Assembly (NCBI GenBank): GCA_031213475.1
Contig: JARUPZ010000019.1
Span: forward strand, 4,200,901 to 4,264,900
DNA: 64,000 nt
Source: Nereocystis luetkeana
Taxonomy: Eukaryota > Sar > Phaeophyceae > Laminariales > Laminariaceae
Direction of reading: 5' to 3'
Position 1 is the first letter of the stretch. Each line of letters begins with the position of its first letter. Shown piece by piece: positions 35,757 through 47,285 of the stretch. The translations under genes and the position numbers were made by a program. The notes under the pieces were generated by a model, which saw only the letters and a program-made list of their open reading frames with translations, did not search any database and was not told the origin of the DNA.

Positions 35757-36608
35757 TTAGACCTATCTATGCCAATGGAAACGCGAATTTCAAAAGTTTT
35801 TTGTCAAATATATCGCTTTAAAAAACAGCCGAAAAATTTCCCGTACCACCGCTGTGGGAAAAACTGAGAAAACTGTTTGGTTTTTTCTTTTTTTTCTCCC
35901 AACGGCTGCAGGCGGCGCAATTTGTGTTATTCTGGTCGCAAATTGTCAACACGGTGATCGAAACCAGCTCGTGCGACGATCGACGCTCGATCTCGACATA
36001 GACTCAGCCCACGGCCAACCCACTCGGTATCTGGCAAGCCCAACGAGTATAGATGACGGCCTCGAAGATATCAGGTGGATCCATGGTCTAGGTAGGGGGC
36101 GAGAGCTTGCCGGCGGCGTCCTACGGTATCCTCCCAAACCTGAAAAAAACTCTATTTTTAGCCATTCGAGACGGACGGAGAAGTTTTGTCTTCTGTTTTG
36201 TGCAAACCAGCGGCCAAATGTTTTTTCATCACACGCCTGGTCAGCTCCCGCCACATGACACCGGCCATGGTGTGAAGACGGTGACCCTAGGGTGGGTCGG
36301 AGCCCCTAACGAGCGCACTCCGTTCAGAATTCATGACGCAATCGTTGGTTTTGTTGATCGATGTCTGTCGAGGACTCGGAATCTCGCCGCTTCCAACCAA
36401 AGATCGGCCTGAGTTTTCCTCAAGCCGATGTTGGCCCAACATTGGCCCCAGATTTGCTTTTTTTGGGCTTTTCCAAAAGTTTTAGGAACTTTTTTTTTTT
36501 TCAGGTGGCCCATAGGAAGCGAGTTCTGATTTGTTTTGGCGGGTATCTTTGAAATTCAAACTTTTTTTTGCAACTTCGCTGTACCATTGGCATACCAGGT
36601 AGGTCTTA
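35757..36608. mobile_element. Family F transposon-like element (F2)
   Basis: A near-identical sibling of F1. Three of its few length differences from F1 are TA-bounded additions: TATCTA for TA in the left end (about 35766), TAGGTA for TA (about 36090), and TACCAGGTA for TA in the right end (36593-36601). Confidence 0.85.
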
Positions 36609-36779
36609 GAAAGAGGGAGAGTTTTATCGGGCCTGGCTTGGGTAAGGTACACGGGATAACCTTTTCCCAACAGACCTCGTACTTCGTAATAATAACTTTT
36701 TCAAGGTATGTATGTATGTATCTAGGATATATCCCGCAAAGAGCAAAGAGCAAAGAGCAAAGAGCGTTGAATTCGCACA

Positions 36780-37115
36780 GGAGTGTGAAAGTGTCACCTA
36801 CTGAGCTATAGGCCTAGGGGCAAAATATCGACCGATTCCTGGGTAGTCCTTATAACGCTATTCCCCCCCTCCATGAACGGCCGGATCTTTGGGGCGTCGG
36901 TACCGCCGTGTGCGGCCGCACGCTGACCTACCCGCTTCGTTTCGATACCTGGAGAACCCAGGGAGACATATGATTGTAGGGACGCACGCACAAGCAAGCG
37001 TTTGTATGTATAATAAATACCTTCGAAGTGAGATGTGAACCCGTGCCCTACCGACGACGCCAAATGTGGAGGTGTTACCTTCTGAGCTATAGGGGTAAAC
37101 TATCGATCGATTGCC
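36780..37115 (-). mobile_element. Family D tRNA-derived SINE, minus orientation
   Basis: The sense strand carries two A-box-like starts (CTATAGCTCAGAAGGTAACA near 37095 and a second near 36810) and a B-box-like GGGTTCACATCTC near 37040. It shares GAAACGAAGCGGGTAGGTCA and ACGCCCCAAAGA with the plus-strand copy at 48.4 kb. Confidence 0.75.
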
Positions 37116-37239
37116 CAGCCCGGAGAAATCCTTGTGACAACAGGAGGAAGGATGGAGTGGGGATCGTTTTTTTCAGGGCTCGTTTTCTCGGCAACGGTGT
37201 AAGGAGGGGGGAGGGGAGAGAGAGCGTACTTATTTTGTT

Positions 37240-37600
37240 GCTCGCCTTGGTCATTTGATTGACCTTTGACCACGCATCCCTTTCGAGACGGAGCACCGTT
37301 CCTACTCCTCTAACAGAGACACTTCCAACAATTGGGCGCTCGTTACGACGTTATTTGCATATAGTACATACTACTGTAGATTTTTTGCCAATCGTATCTA
37401 TCCCCTTCCTGTCTGGCAGCCTGTGCCCTCCATCTATATCTCTTAGGATAGCGATCGTTTTCTCGCTGTTATCTAGTGTATCAAACTCCTCCATGTCACA
37501 TGTTTCGTCTATTTTTTTCATCTCCATAAGGAAGGGGGGTGCTCTAAATAAAGTCGAACATTTTACATACATAATACTATATAGTACCACTCCGCCTCTG
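37240..37600 (-). mobile_element. LINE-1 3' fragment
   Basis: The minus strand encodes CDMEEFDTLDNSEKTIAIL, identical to the LINE-1 ORF end at 58 kb, followed by a frame disruption. The DNA homology runs on to GAGCAACAAAATAAGTACGC and a C/T-rich tail. Truncated at the 5' side. Confidence 0.82.
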
Positions 37601-39196
37601 TCCCGAAATATAAGGACATTTTATCCGTTAAGCTTCAATATAAACGGTGTATATATTTAGGGACATACACGAAGTAACTAGTAGTGTGTGGTATATTTTT
37701 TTAAGGCCCTCGACCAGACAGATTATTTCCCGAAAACAATTTGTATTCTACCAGGTATGTCGGTTTGTCCCGGGTATATCGCAGGCAGTTTTGGCAATTG
37801 GTAATCGAGAACCTTTTCCTCTTGTTCTGGAAAAACCGAAGAGCGCTGAAACACGATGGATCGTACCACCACCCCTCCCTGTGCGAACGAACTCAACGAA
37901 CGCTCCTTCCGGTGTATGGCGTCGACGGCAGAACATGAGGGGTTTTGGTTCTTCGTGTGAATTCGGACCTCTCCACCCTCCACAAGAATAACTATTAATA
38001 CAAGCCTTTTTTTGAAAAAAGAAAAAATACGAGATTTTTTCCCCAATCAATGTCGAATCTGAACACAAATCTGGGAAAAAAATAATGTCCCTAGGGGGGG
38101 TCCCCAGAAATTGGAACCTCGTGTGGGTGTGACACCGTCTATACCGTTAAATAAATCCGATCTGGACCTGAATATCCCGCCATTATTCCACGGGAGGAGC
38201 AGCGGGGCTTGGTTTGGGTAGTACACACAGGCGATCGGTTTAATGAACCTTTTTGCCGGTAGCCCGCAACAGACCACTAGTAACGCATTAACACTAAACG
38301 GCGTCGACCGCAGTAGTAGTAGTAGCAGCAGCAGCAGCAGCCGTGTACTATCGGTTGGAGTCGTGGGCCTACAATACAACTACTACTTCTACTGACTGTT
38401 GTTGTTGTTGTTTATGCTGCGGTAAGCAGCAGAACAGAAGTACAGGTATGTATAGCTACTACTGCATGTAGTGTATGATACTGGCGTGTGACAGGAGGTC
38501 TACAGCTATTATTATTACTGCATGCTGCTGCTGTACTACTCTTTTAGTGCGGTCAAGGAGAGAGAAAAGACGACGCGAAATAGCAAGCAAACAAACCATA
38601 AATCACTGGTCTTGGGTTCGTCACGTACCTTGATACAAGGAAGCTTAGAGGCCTAGGCTGGGCGTATGGCGGAATACAGGTAGTCCCCTAGTACGTGTAC
38701 ACACATATTACTTACAGCAGTTAGTAGACCCATTGATTGTTGTTGTGTGTATCCTACAATAAATGCGTGCATGCTCGTTGCGCGCCCCGCCAGCTCCAAA
38801 TATCCCCCTCCGGGCTTTTTCGCCGCTCCCATCACAAACCACACACACATATTATTCCATGCATACACATACACGCATACATGATGCCGTGCGCGCATGC
38901 ATGCCAAAACCATTTACCCTCCCTCCTTACTTGCGAATACCTCACAAACAAAGCCATCAATATGGGCTTTGACCCTAATAATGCCGAAAATAGCCACAAA
39001 CAACCACGCAATGATGATGCATCCATTACTATACTACAGACACTTTGCTGTACCGGTATGTGTCACAGGAGGTGCTATGATACCTACCTGGTGCATACTG
39101 TGGTATACCCTTATATTATTGCGCCTACCCCCTGCCAGCGCGCGCGGGTCAATCCTGAGAACGTGCGGCAACTCTACAAACAAGCTATTAATATTA

Positions 39197-39292
39197 ACTT
39201 TTAGAACCGCAGTCCCCTTTTTTTTGGGGACAAACAACTCTAATTTCAAGTAATTTGTCCCCAAAACGGGGCTGCGGTTCTAAAGCGGTTAA
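39197..39292. mobile_element. Family B hairpin MITE (B6)
   Basis: AACTTTTAGAACCGCAGTCC to GGTTCTAAAGCGGTT, with an expanded T run in the left arm. A TACCAGGTA directly abuts its right end. Confidence 0.9.
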
Positions 39293-39335
39293 TACCAGGT
39301 ACAACAGCAGTAGTAGTATTAATAGTATCGCGTTA

Positions 39336-39452
39336 TTACGGGGGACCACGGCAAATAAGACCTACGGTACACATAAAACACTCTGTATTTACTTTGTTGT
39401 TACTATAGCAATATTTGGTCCTATTTACTACATACAGTATGGTCCTCCGTAT
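39336..39452. mobile_element. Family A MITE (A5)
   Basis: TTACGGGGGACCACGGCAAA to GGTCCTCCGTATA. A diverged copy, 44 bp from B6, with a direct-repeat-like ACATACAGTA insertion near its right arm. Confidence 0.85.
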
Positions 39453-39481
39453 ATTATATAAGGAGGGTCGATCTGAACCCG

Positions 39482-39574
39482 CCCTTTAGAACCGCAGTCC
39501 CGTTTTGGGGGCAATCCACTTGAAATTTGAGAGGTTTGTCCCCACATATGGTACTGCGGTTCTAAAAGGGTTAA
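39482..39574. mobile_element. Family B hairpin MITE (B7)
   Basis: CCCTTTAGAACCGCAGTCCC to GGTACTGCGGTTCTAAAAGG. The right inner arm is altered (CCCCACATATGG). Confidence 0.9.
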
Positions 39575-40399
39575 CGAGGAGTTTTTTTCTGTGTTTTCCC
39601 GAAATTTCGGTATTTTACTATTATTATATACAAGTATAGGAAAAAACCAAGAAATACCGAAATTTCGGGAAAATACCGAAAAACAACTAAAAAACAGCCC
39701 CCTAATATTAATATTAATATTATAGTAGTAAATGAAAGGAAGGAACGGTCCTCCTGTGGCATGTCCTGGTTGGAATTTATGTATGAGCAAGACTTACATA
39801 CCAGGTACTGGTATGAAATACGAACGGTACAAGAAAAACGATGCAGCTCTGGTTCCAGGTGTTAATACATCCGTGGGGGGTGCTAATAATGGTGATGGGG
39901 TGGTGGGTGGTGTGGGTGATACACACACACATGTGGTGGGCGGCGCCGGGGGGAACACATACCTACGTACATGATCGGTGGGTGGGTGGGTGGGTGGGTG
40001 GGGTGGGTTCGTGGGTGCGTGGGTGCATGTGTGGGTGGGTCTGGGCATATGTGGTTGTATAGTGACGTCGACGAAGAAGATTCGCGTCCTCCTCCTGTGG
40101 TACTCCATCGATTGGTTGTACACATTCACCATTTTATTTGTTCGTCGCATGGCGATCTCTATCTCCCCGCCGGCACCCCCCGCTGCTGCGTTCTGAACGC
40201 GTCTTCGTGTGAGCCATATACAGGCAGTATAGCTACTGGCGGCCCTTCGGGGTGGGGGTGCCCTCCATCGATCCCGACCGTACGCGCAGCAGTGAAATCA
40301 ATCGTACCACTCTACTACTATATATGTCCCGAAAAAATAAGTATACTACCTGGTATTAATATACCAGGTATCGTTTTTATATTCTAAATTTAGGGCGTG

Positions 40400-40670
40400 G
40401 CACTGGCACTATACTGCTTGTACAGTATTAATAGTTTGCCGGCAGTATACTGGTAGTAATCTACTGGTTGACCTGGCCAGTATACGATATTCGTCCGTGG
40501 TTTCATCTTAGCGTACACGCCCGACATACACACCTGCATTACAGCTCGGAAACCCACTAAAAATGTGTGTTCGGGAAGAGAGAGGAGAGAGGCAGTACAC
40601 TGCTGCAATCCAGCATACTACGTACCGCAATCCAGCATACTCCTGCAATCCAGTATTATTTATACTGATT
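40400..40670 (-). mobile_element. Family I repeat, minus orientation
   Basis: In reverse it matches 57005-57290: ATCAGTAGATTACTAC... and GCATACTGGATTGCAG. This copy has tripled the CTGGATTGC unit (three copies within 60 bp). Confidence 0.65.
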
Positions 40671-40785
40671 GATTTTGACGATAGGAAAGTGTAATAGCTG
40701 CTGATCGAGTCAGCCCGTGTCCATCCCTACAACAAACCAGTCGTGATGTTTTAACCCACACGATCCTTGTACGAGTGTTGGGAGA

Positions 40786-40786
<1 letters not shown>

Positions 40787-40824
<38 letters not shown>
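40787..40824. repeat. (TTA)n microsatellite
   Basis: About 12 uninterrupted units. Confidence 0.97.
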
Positions 40825-40825
<1 letters not shown>

Positions 40826-41149
40826 TGCCTTCTGACAATGGGCAGGGCGTTATTCATTCAAAATGAAAAAGCTGACATAATTCATCGAATACCACTAACT
40901 TCATCGAACCAATTCTCCTTCCCTGCGTGTACTCACTTGCTGCGTTGTTGTAATTAATTAATTGTTGTCGCTACGTAGTACTACATGGTACCAGGCGTAT
41001 AGTGTGATTATGGAGCAAAAAACGCAAGACAAGGGATGGTGATGCTTACCGTACAGCAGGGCAGTTAGTAATGCATCACGGATATTTTGTACTTCTCCCA
41101 CCACCACCACCACCACGACACTGCTACTACAAGGCTTAGTTCGGCGGCG

Positions 41150-41697
41150 GGGCTGGGGGGGGGGGGGGTGTACTCGATAGGAGATATGTACTCGATCTCG
41201 TGCATGTGGCCGTAGTCGTATGACCATAGACCCTCGCATCCCTACAGTGCCGGGACGGAGCATGTCGGGTTTTCACCGACCAGGCAGACATTGCTTGCAC
41301 CAAGCGCGAAGCGCCGTGAGGTGTCTGGAGAGTCGCATATATATGACGGGTGAGCTGCATCCTACTAAGAACCGCTGTTGAGGCGGACTTGCATATGGAC
41401 GACAGCTTTAATGAGTTGATTTAATTTCCGGTGTAGGCATTTCCAGAGACAGAAATGGGAGTACTATGTAACTGCCTCTTGGGTGCCTTACCTTGAACAC
41501 TACGTAATACGATCATTCCCAACTGTGCGGAGTAAAGATTCTTTACCTCGCACAATGATCTAACTCGACAACCAGCTGTGGGCGACCGCCAAAAAAAACA
41601 AAAAAACGGTACCCTGGTTGTCTAGCTCACGTAGTGAGCGGCATGTTTTACAGTGTAGTTCCCAACCGACGACAACCCAACCTATATAAATAAAATA
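41150..41697 (-). mobile_element. Family C element, full length (C1)
   Basis: On the plus strand it runs from a G-tract and TGTACTCGATAGGAGA to GCCAACCCAACCTATATA. Read as minus sense it ends in a C-tract. Internal landmarks: GCATGTGGCCGTAGTCGTAT, CCAAGCGCGAAGCGCCGTGA, and GGGCGACCGCCAAAAAAA. Non-coding. Confidence 0.82.
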
Positions 41698-41704
41698 GGG
41701 GGAG

Positions 41705-41830
41705 GGGGAGGGTGGGAGTACTCATGGCATGCATGGCCGTAGTCGTATGACCATAGATCCTCGCATCCATGCGATGCCGGGACGGAGAACGACGTGGGGT
41801 TTTCACAAACCAGGAAGACATCGTTTCCAT
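41705..41830 (-). mobile_element. Family C 3' fragment (C2)
   Basis: It contains only the part next to the tail (GAGTACTCATGGCATGCATG and GGCCGTAGTCGTATGACC). It lies directly against C1's far end, separated by a G-rich run. Confidence 0.78.
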
Positions 41831-42061
41831 CCCATCCCATATACCAGGTATTATCTTCCCCGTTCTTGCCCCCCACTCCTTCCTACGTGGTCGTGACCCA
41901 GACCCAGGGGGTCACTCAGCAGGCTCTGGTTCTTCCACCTCTCCCCACTACTGTTGCTTTTCTTTATCGCGACAAGAGTTCAGCACGTTGACTCGCGTCG
42001 AATTGGTGTGCAGTACCGGCGATTGGGTAACCTTTAGGCCAGAATCTCCCGCGGCTCCGGG

Positions 42062-42590
42062 GAGGGAGGGGGGGGGGGGGGGTACTCATAATCATGCATG
42101 GCCGTAGTCGTGTGAACATAGACCCTCGCATCGCTACAATGCCGGGACGGAGGACGTCGGGTTTACATTGCTTGCGCCAAGCGCGAAGCGCCCCGTGAGG
42201 TCTTCGGCGAGTCGCGTGAAGGGTCGGCTGCATCCTATATACCAAGAACCGCTTCTTGAGGCGGGTTCTCTTGCCAAATGGATGACAGCGTCAGCTGATT
42301 GTTTCATCTTCTCGTGAGGCCACTTCCGCATCCAGAGACAGCTATGGGTTTGCTATGTAACTGCCTCGTGGGTGCCTTACCGTATACCAGGTACACCCTA
42401 CGTGATACAATCATCCCCCTCGGGCGGAGTTAAGGTTCTCCCCGCACAAAAATGATCTAACTCGACCGCCAGCAATGAATGGTGACCGCCAAAACAAAAT
42501 AAAAACGGTACCCTGGCTGTCTAACTCAAGAGGCGTATTTTACAGCGTCGTCGCCAACCGACGCCAACCCAACCTATATATATATATAAT
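42062..42590 (-). mobile_element. Family C element, full length (C3)
   Basis: G-tract, then GTACTCATAATCATGCATGG, to CCAACCCAACCTATATATAT. It carries a TACCAGGTA at 42385-42393 in a position where the siblings read ACCATGAACAC-like sequence. Confidence 0.82.
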
Positions 42591-43329
42591 ATGTGTGTAT
42601 ACCGGGTGGGGAGGAGGAGGAGTGATATACGGCTTAGTTTTAGTCGTACACTCTGTAGACGATTGGTTACCCTTTTACCAGTAGCCCAACAGACTTGACA
42701 ATGCCTCAAGCTTCCTTGTAGTGCTACGCTGTATCGAAACACACACCGGGTATAATAAATTACTCTAGTTCCAAGAATTGTATCACCCAAAGCGCGACTC
42801 CAGTTTTATACACACGGCGGTGACTATCATCCACAGGGGGACTTTTATGTAGTACACGTTTTTTTGTTTGTTTGTCTGTTTTCGTCAAGTATTCGGGTCT
42901 GATTTGCAACATGTTCCATGTCTGGAAAGAAAAAAAAGTCAATTGATTATGGATGGATCCCCTTTTTGTGTGGCGTCATCCGAACAAACGCTACACTTTG
43001 TCAAATAGCGAAAGAAATCAGCAACAAGTCACCCTCCCTCCCCGCCTAGCTTTTTTTCACGTGGGTAGCCCATGTATTTCTAGATTTCCCTACGCCATGG
43101 TACCAGGTAGACGTTACTGTACGGTAAAAAATTGTAGTCTCCCTCCGCCACCATCCATCCGTAATTTTTGTCACCGAGATCGGAATCGAACACTCACTCA
43201 CATGGTGATAAGATACCAGGTACGTAGGTCGATAGCATACACCGGGTAGGTCGGTGGCTTCAAAAATTGATGTTCCGCCATACCAGGTGGTAATGTACAC
43301 AGGCAGCCAGTCGGCTAGTTAGTGTAAGT

Positions 43330-43440
43330 AACCCGCCTTTTAGAACCGCAGTCCCGTTTTCGGGAGAAGTCAAATTATACTACTGCTGCTGTAAGTATTT
43401 ATTCCCCCGAAAACGTGACTGCAGTCAGTCCTAAACAGGG
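43330..43440. mobile_element. Family B hairpin MITE (B8) with internal CTG insertion
   Basis: Instead of the usual AAATTTCAAG centre this copy has AAATTATACTACTGCTGCTG then TAAGTATT, a TA-bounded CTG-rich addition. The ends are CCCGCCTTTTAGAACCGC and GCAGTCAGTCCTAAACAGGG. Confidence 0.85.
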
Positions 43441-43445
43441 TGTAG

Positions 43446-43541
43446 CCCCTTTAGGGCCGCAGTCCCGTTTTGGGGAGAAACTACTTGAAATTTGAGTGGT
43501 TCGTCCCCAAAACGGGACTGCACAGTCTTAGTAAAAGGGTC
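43446..43541. mobile_element. Family B hairpin MITE (B9)
   Basis: CCCCTTTAGGGCCGCAGTCC to GCACAGTCTTAGTAAAAGGG. It lies head to tail with B8, 5 bp apart. Confidence 0.9.
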
Positions 43542-43613
43542 AAAAGTACAGCAGTTGACGAAAAACGTTTTCAAGGCGCCAACACCGCCACCAATCCAGT
43601 GACTCGGGTCGGT

Positions 43614-43670
43614 TGTTGTTGTTGTTGTTGTTGTTGTTGTTGCTGTTGTTGTTGTTGTTGTTGTTGTTGT
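43614..43670. repeat. (TTG)n microsatellite
   Basis: About 19 units with one CTG interruption. Confidence 0.96.
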
Positions 43671-43863
43671 CTCCACATAAAATCGTCCTTTCTACCCAGC
43701 TTCATCAGCACACCCAGTGTCCGTCCTGATTCCTTATCCTAGAGAGATACTGATTCGAGGACCTTTAACAAATTGGGAGAAGGGATCTTTAGGTTGGTAG
43801 GCTGTCCAGGAGTTTTCGTTCCTGTTGGGATCAAGGTACGGGCGAAGACCCAACCCAACCCCT

Positions 43864-43898
43864 GACTCTAGCCCAAACCCTAACCCTAACCCTGACCC
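43864..43898. repeat. Interstitial telomere-like CCCTAA repeats
   Basis: CCCAAACCCTAACCCTAACC then CTGACCCC: about three CCCTAA units with flanking variants. Confidence 0.75.
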
Positions 43899-44723
43899 CA
43901 AACCGCAGCCGAAACGGGCCAAAACTCGCCATAAACGCGGCTGCGCCGCGTTTGCATCGAAACAGGAAATTTCTCAGTTGCGGACGACGATTCCGAAGTG
44001 CAGACCACGCTATGTTATACCTGGTAAGGATTATCTTGGGCTGGGTAATCGATCGATATTTTACTCCTTGTTTGTTGTTGCTGTTCTCACATTAACTCAC
44101 AATACAATGCAGTCCGTGGCCGCAGGACAGGCTCCGATAACTCTGGAGTGGAAGAAATACCTCGGTAGTAAAACAGAGGCAAAAACGAAAAACAAGCATT
44201 CGCACTCCACCACTGCGGACACCAGGGAAGCAAAAAGGAGACTATTAATAGCAGACAAAAACTTAAAAAAGAAGATGAAGCGAAGCAAAAAAAAAAAAAA
44301 AAACAGAAGCAGATAGCGAAACGCAAAAAAGGCAAAACGGACCATACTAACAGAGACACAAAGAGGTACAAAGGGGAATGAAAGAAAGATGAAAAAAAGA
44401 AGAGACAAAAAGCGATAATCACGGGCGGGGGGGAAAGAAAATACGAAAGGCAGGCACTGGAGCATACAGACACGCAAAGTTGCCCAGGTGGTAGTTACTT
44501 GGGTCCCAAAGAAGGGAGTGCATCATGACGATGATGGCCATAACCAGGCTTCAGTCTGTTGGGCAGACCGCCTCCCCCGCCTCCCCCCCCATTCCCCCTC
44601 GTCCCCCTTTCGCCCCCCCCCCTCTTCCCCGCCATTCTGCGCACTCGCGTTGGCGTCAACGGCTGTGGTCGTGGTTGCAGCTTTTCTATGCCGTTCTGCC
44701 GATGCCTCCTTCTCATCAGTATG

Positions 44724-47285
44724 TCATTTCCGCATGAAGGCCTCCGCCCCTTCCTCGACCCGTCGGAACCATCTGCCGGCTTTCTGTGCTGCCTCGCGCC
44801 ACCCTTCGAGCTTGATGCCGAACTCCTTGAGGTCCTCCTCAAGGTACCTCATCCAGTCCCACTCCTATCCTCCGGAGTAACCCTTACCCCCAACCATCTC
44901 CCCAAACATCACCCTCTTCGGCAGACGCTCCTCTCCCATGCGTGTCACAAAGCCCGCAAACAAGAGCCTACGTCTGCGTACCGTCGTCGCAACGCTCTCA
45001 GAGTTTGTCCTGAGAAGCGCGCTAGCATAGGATATCATGTGGTCTTCGCGCTTTCGTTTTCGCCAGCCGATGCGTCGGAGGAGCATCTTGTGGTGGACCT
45101 CCCGTAGCGTACCGTAGTCAGTCTTGCTCGGGCTCCAAGTAACGCAACCGTAGAGCAACGTTTCGACCACCTCGGCTCTCAGCATTCGCACCTTCAGGCG
45201 TAGGCGCACACCCGGGCGGTCATAGATTTCCATATTATACCGTCCGAAGCATGCCCATGCCCTCTGGAGTCGACGCGTTACCTCGACACTTCTGCCCGTC
45301 CAATCTGCGCTGATAGCCCCGCCCAGATACACAAACTCGATCGTTTGTTTGTACACTTGGCCGGCTGCGGTGACGGTGAACGGCACGTTCCCCCCATCTT
45401 TCGTTTGCAGACACATTATCTCCGTCTTGGCCTCCGAGACCGTCAGGCCGAAAGCGGCACATGCAGACACGATCACCGTCATCATCCTCTCCAGGCCGTT
45501 GGGTGATCTCGATACTATGCCCACATCGTCAGCATAGAGCATAGCCCACAGTGTCTGGGTCTCGGTATCATTCCCCTGTCCGTCGGCGTGCCCGGCCCGT
45601 GCCTTCCCCCTCTTCTTTTTTTTCTTCTCCTGTTTTTGTTGGAGTTGCACCAAGCTGTCCGTGATGGCTTCATCAGCAGCGAAACGCTTCTCCGCCACAC
45701 GCAGCACCGCTGTAAAAAACATGTTGAACAACAATGGCGCGAGCACACACCCTTGCCGTAGGCCCTGTTTCACGTCTAACATATCTGAGCACTCGCCGTC
45801 ATCCAGCCGCACGCATGCTCGCATGCCGTCGTGGAATTGGCGGATAACGGTGAGCATTCTAGGTGGCACGCCAAAGCGAGCCAAGACAGCCCACTGGAGG
45901 GTTCGGTCAACGGAGTCATAGGCTTTGGTGAGGTCGACAAAGCACATGAACAGCGGAGTGTCCTTCTTCCTTGCCAATTCCTGCAAGCGTCGCACCACGG
46001 ACATCATGTCGACCGTCGGTCGTTCGGGCCTAAAGCCACACTGCTCCTCTGGCAGGATGCCGTCCCGTTCGCAGTAGTCGCTGAGTCGGCGCGCGATGAC
46101 TTTGAGGAGTACTTTGCCGGCATGCGCGACAAGGGAAATGCCACGATAGTTACCACACTCCGTCCTGTCTTTCTTCTTGTGCAGCACCTTAATCGTTGCA
46201 TCCTTCCATTGCTGCGGCACGACCCTTCCCCTCCACACAGCGACGATAATCTCGTAGAAGCTTCCCAAGGTGTCCGAGTCTCCCTCGTCGGCCAGGACCT
46301 TCAGAAGTTCAGCTGGGAGACCATCAGGCCCAACCGCCTTGCGGTTCGCCATCGCCCTGATCGCGTCTTCCACCTCGTATCTAGACGGGACGTCGTCCAG
46401 CGGACTGCACGAGAGCCAGACCTTGAGCTCATCGACGATAGTCGAGTCGAGGGTCGATGACTTGGTGTTTTGCAGCTTATGGAACCACCTTACCCATCGT
46501 TCCCGGATGAGGCCTATGTCTCGTAGTAATCTACCTTCCTCGTCCCTGATGTACTGCGAATGAAAAGTCCTCTTTCCTTCCACATTCATCCCCTTAAGGT
46601 GCTTGTAGAACCCAAACTGATCGCCTTCTTGGATACGCCTTTCGAGTTGACGGGCGTATTCCTCGAAGAACTTCTGCACTCCGTCCGTCCTCGCACGTTT
46701 GAGCTGTTTAGTGGCAATCTTCACAGCTTTTCGCAGATTTTTGTCTTCCGGGTTAGCACGTAGTTGCGTCCTCGCATTTTCCTTCTCCTGCCATCGTGAG
46801 TGCACCTCTGCTTTCACCTCTTCGGGCGTACACCAGCCCAGCGGTCCTTGTTTTCGACTGGTATGAGGTGCTAGTTTAGCAGCAGTCGACAGCACGGTCT
46901 CCACTAGAGCAGTCGCCTTATCATCGATACTCCCAGTTGTACCAGGCGGTGGGGGGGTAAGTTTGGTTATCTCCCTATTGAGGTCCGCTCGGAGACCGGG
47001 GTCTGCCATCAACCGTTGTAGATCAATAGCTCGTTTTCCGCTGCCTGCTTTTACCCTCCGATTCGGCGCGAACCGACCCAAGAGGCGAATATTGTAGACC
47101 ACGAGGTTGTGGTCAGATTCATGCCGATCCTCTGGTGGTTTCCGTACTGTCATGTTGCGGACCAGGCGTCGATCAACTTGCCGAGTAAGGATGTAGTCTA
47201 GCCTACACTGACCCTTCCCGGAGTTTGGAGATTGGAAAGTGTACGACACCCCGCGAGTAGGCAAAGAACGTGTTGAGGAGCGCAA
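44724..47285 (-). CDS. LINE-2 ORF: endonuclease end plus reverse transcriptase
   Basis: A long frame (853 codons from the first Met at 47285, which is unlikely to be the true start). It first carries the end of an EEP-type endonuclease (HESDHNLVVYNI). The RT follows, with FVDLTKAYDSVDR (motif A), QGLRQGCVLAPLLFN (motif B) and the catalytic YADD near 45,527, then thumb-like VYLGGAISAD. An in-frame TAG at 44867-44865 interrupts it; the reading continues EWDWMRYLEEDLKEFGIKLE to a TGA at 44726-44724. It copies RNA into DNA at a nicked target site in the family. With the stop and upstream frameshifts this copy is probably dead, though the RT core looks intact. The clade is not assigned. Confidence 0.85.

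Noticed and set aside
43825..44316. 163-residue plus-strand frame starting in Pro-Asn repeats
   Set aside because: The start translates CCCTAA-type repeats, the middle contains a family D SINE fragment and the end an A-rich run.
45831..46460. 209-residue plus-strand frame
   Set aside because: It is antisense to the LINE-2 reverse transcriptase.
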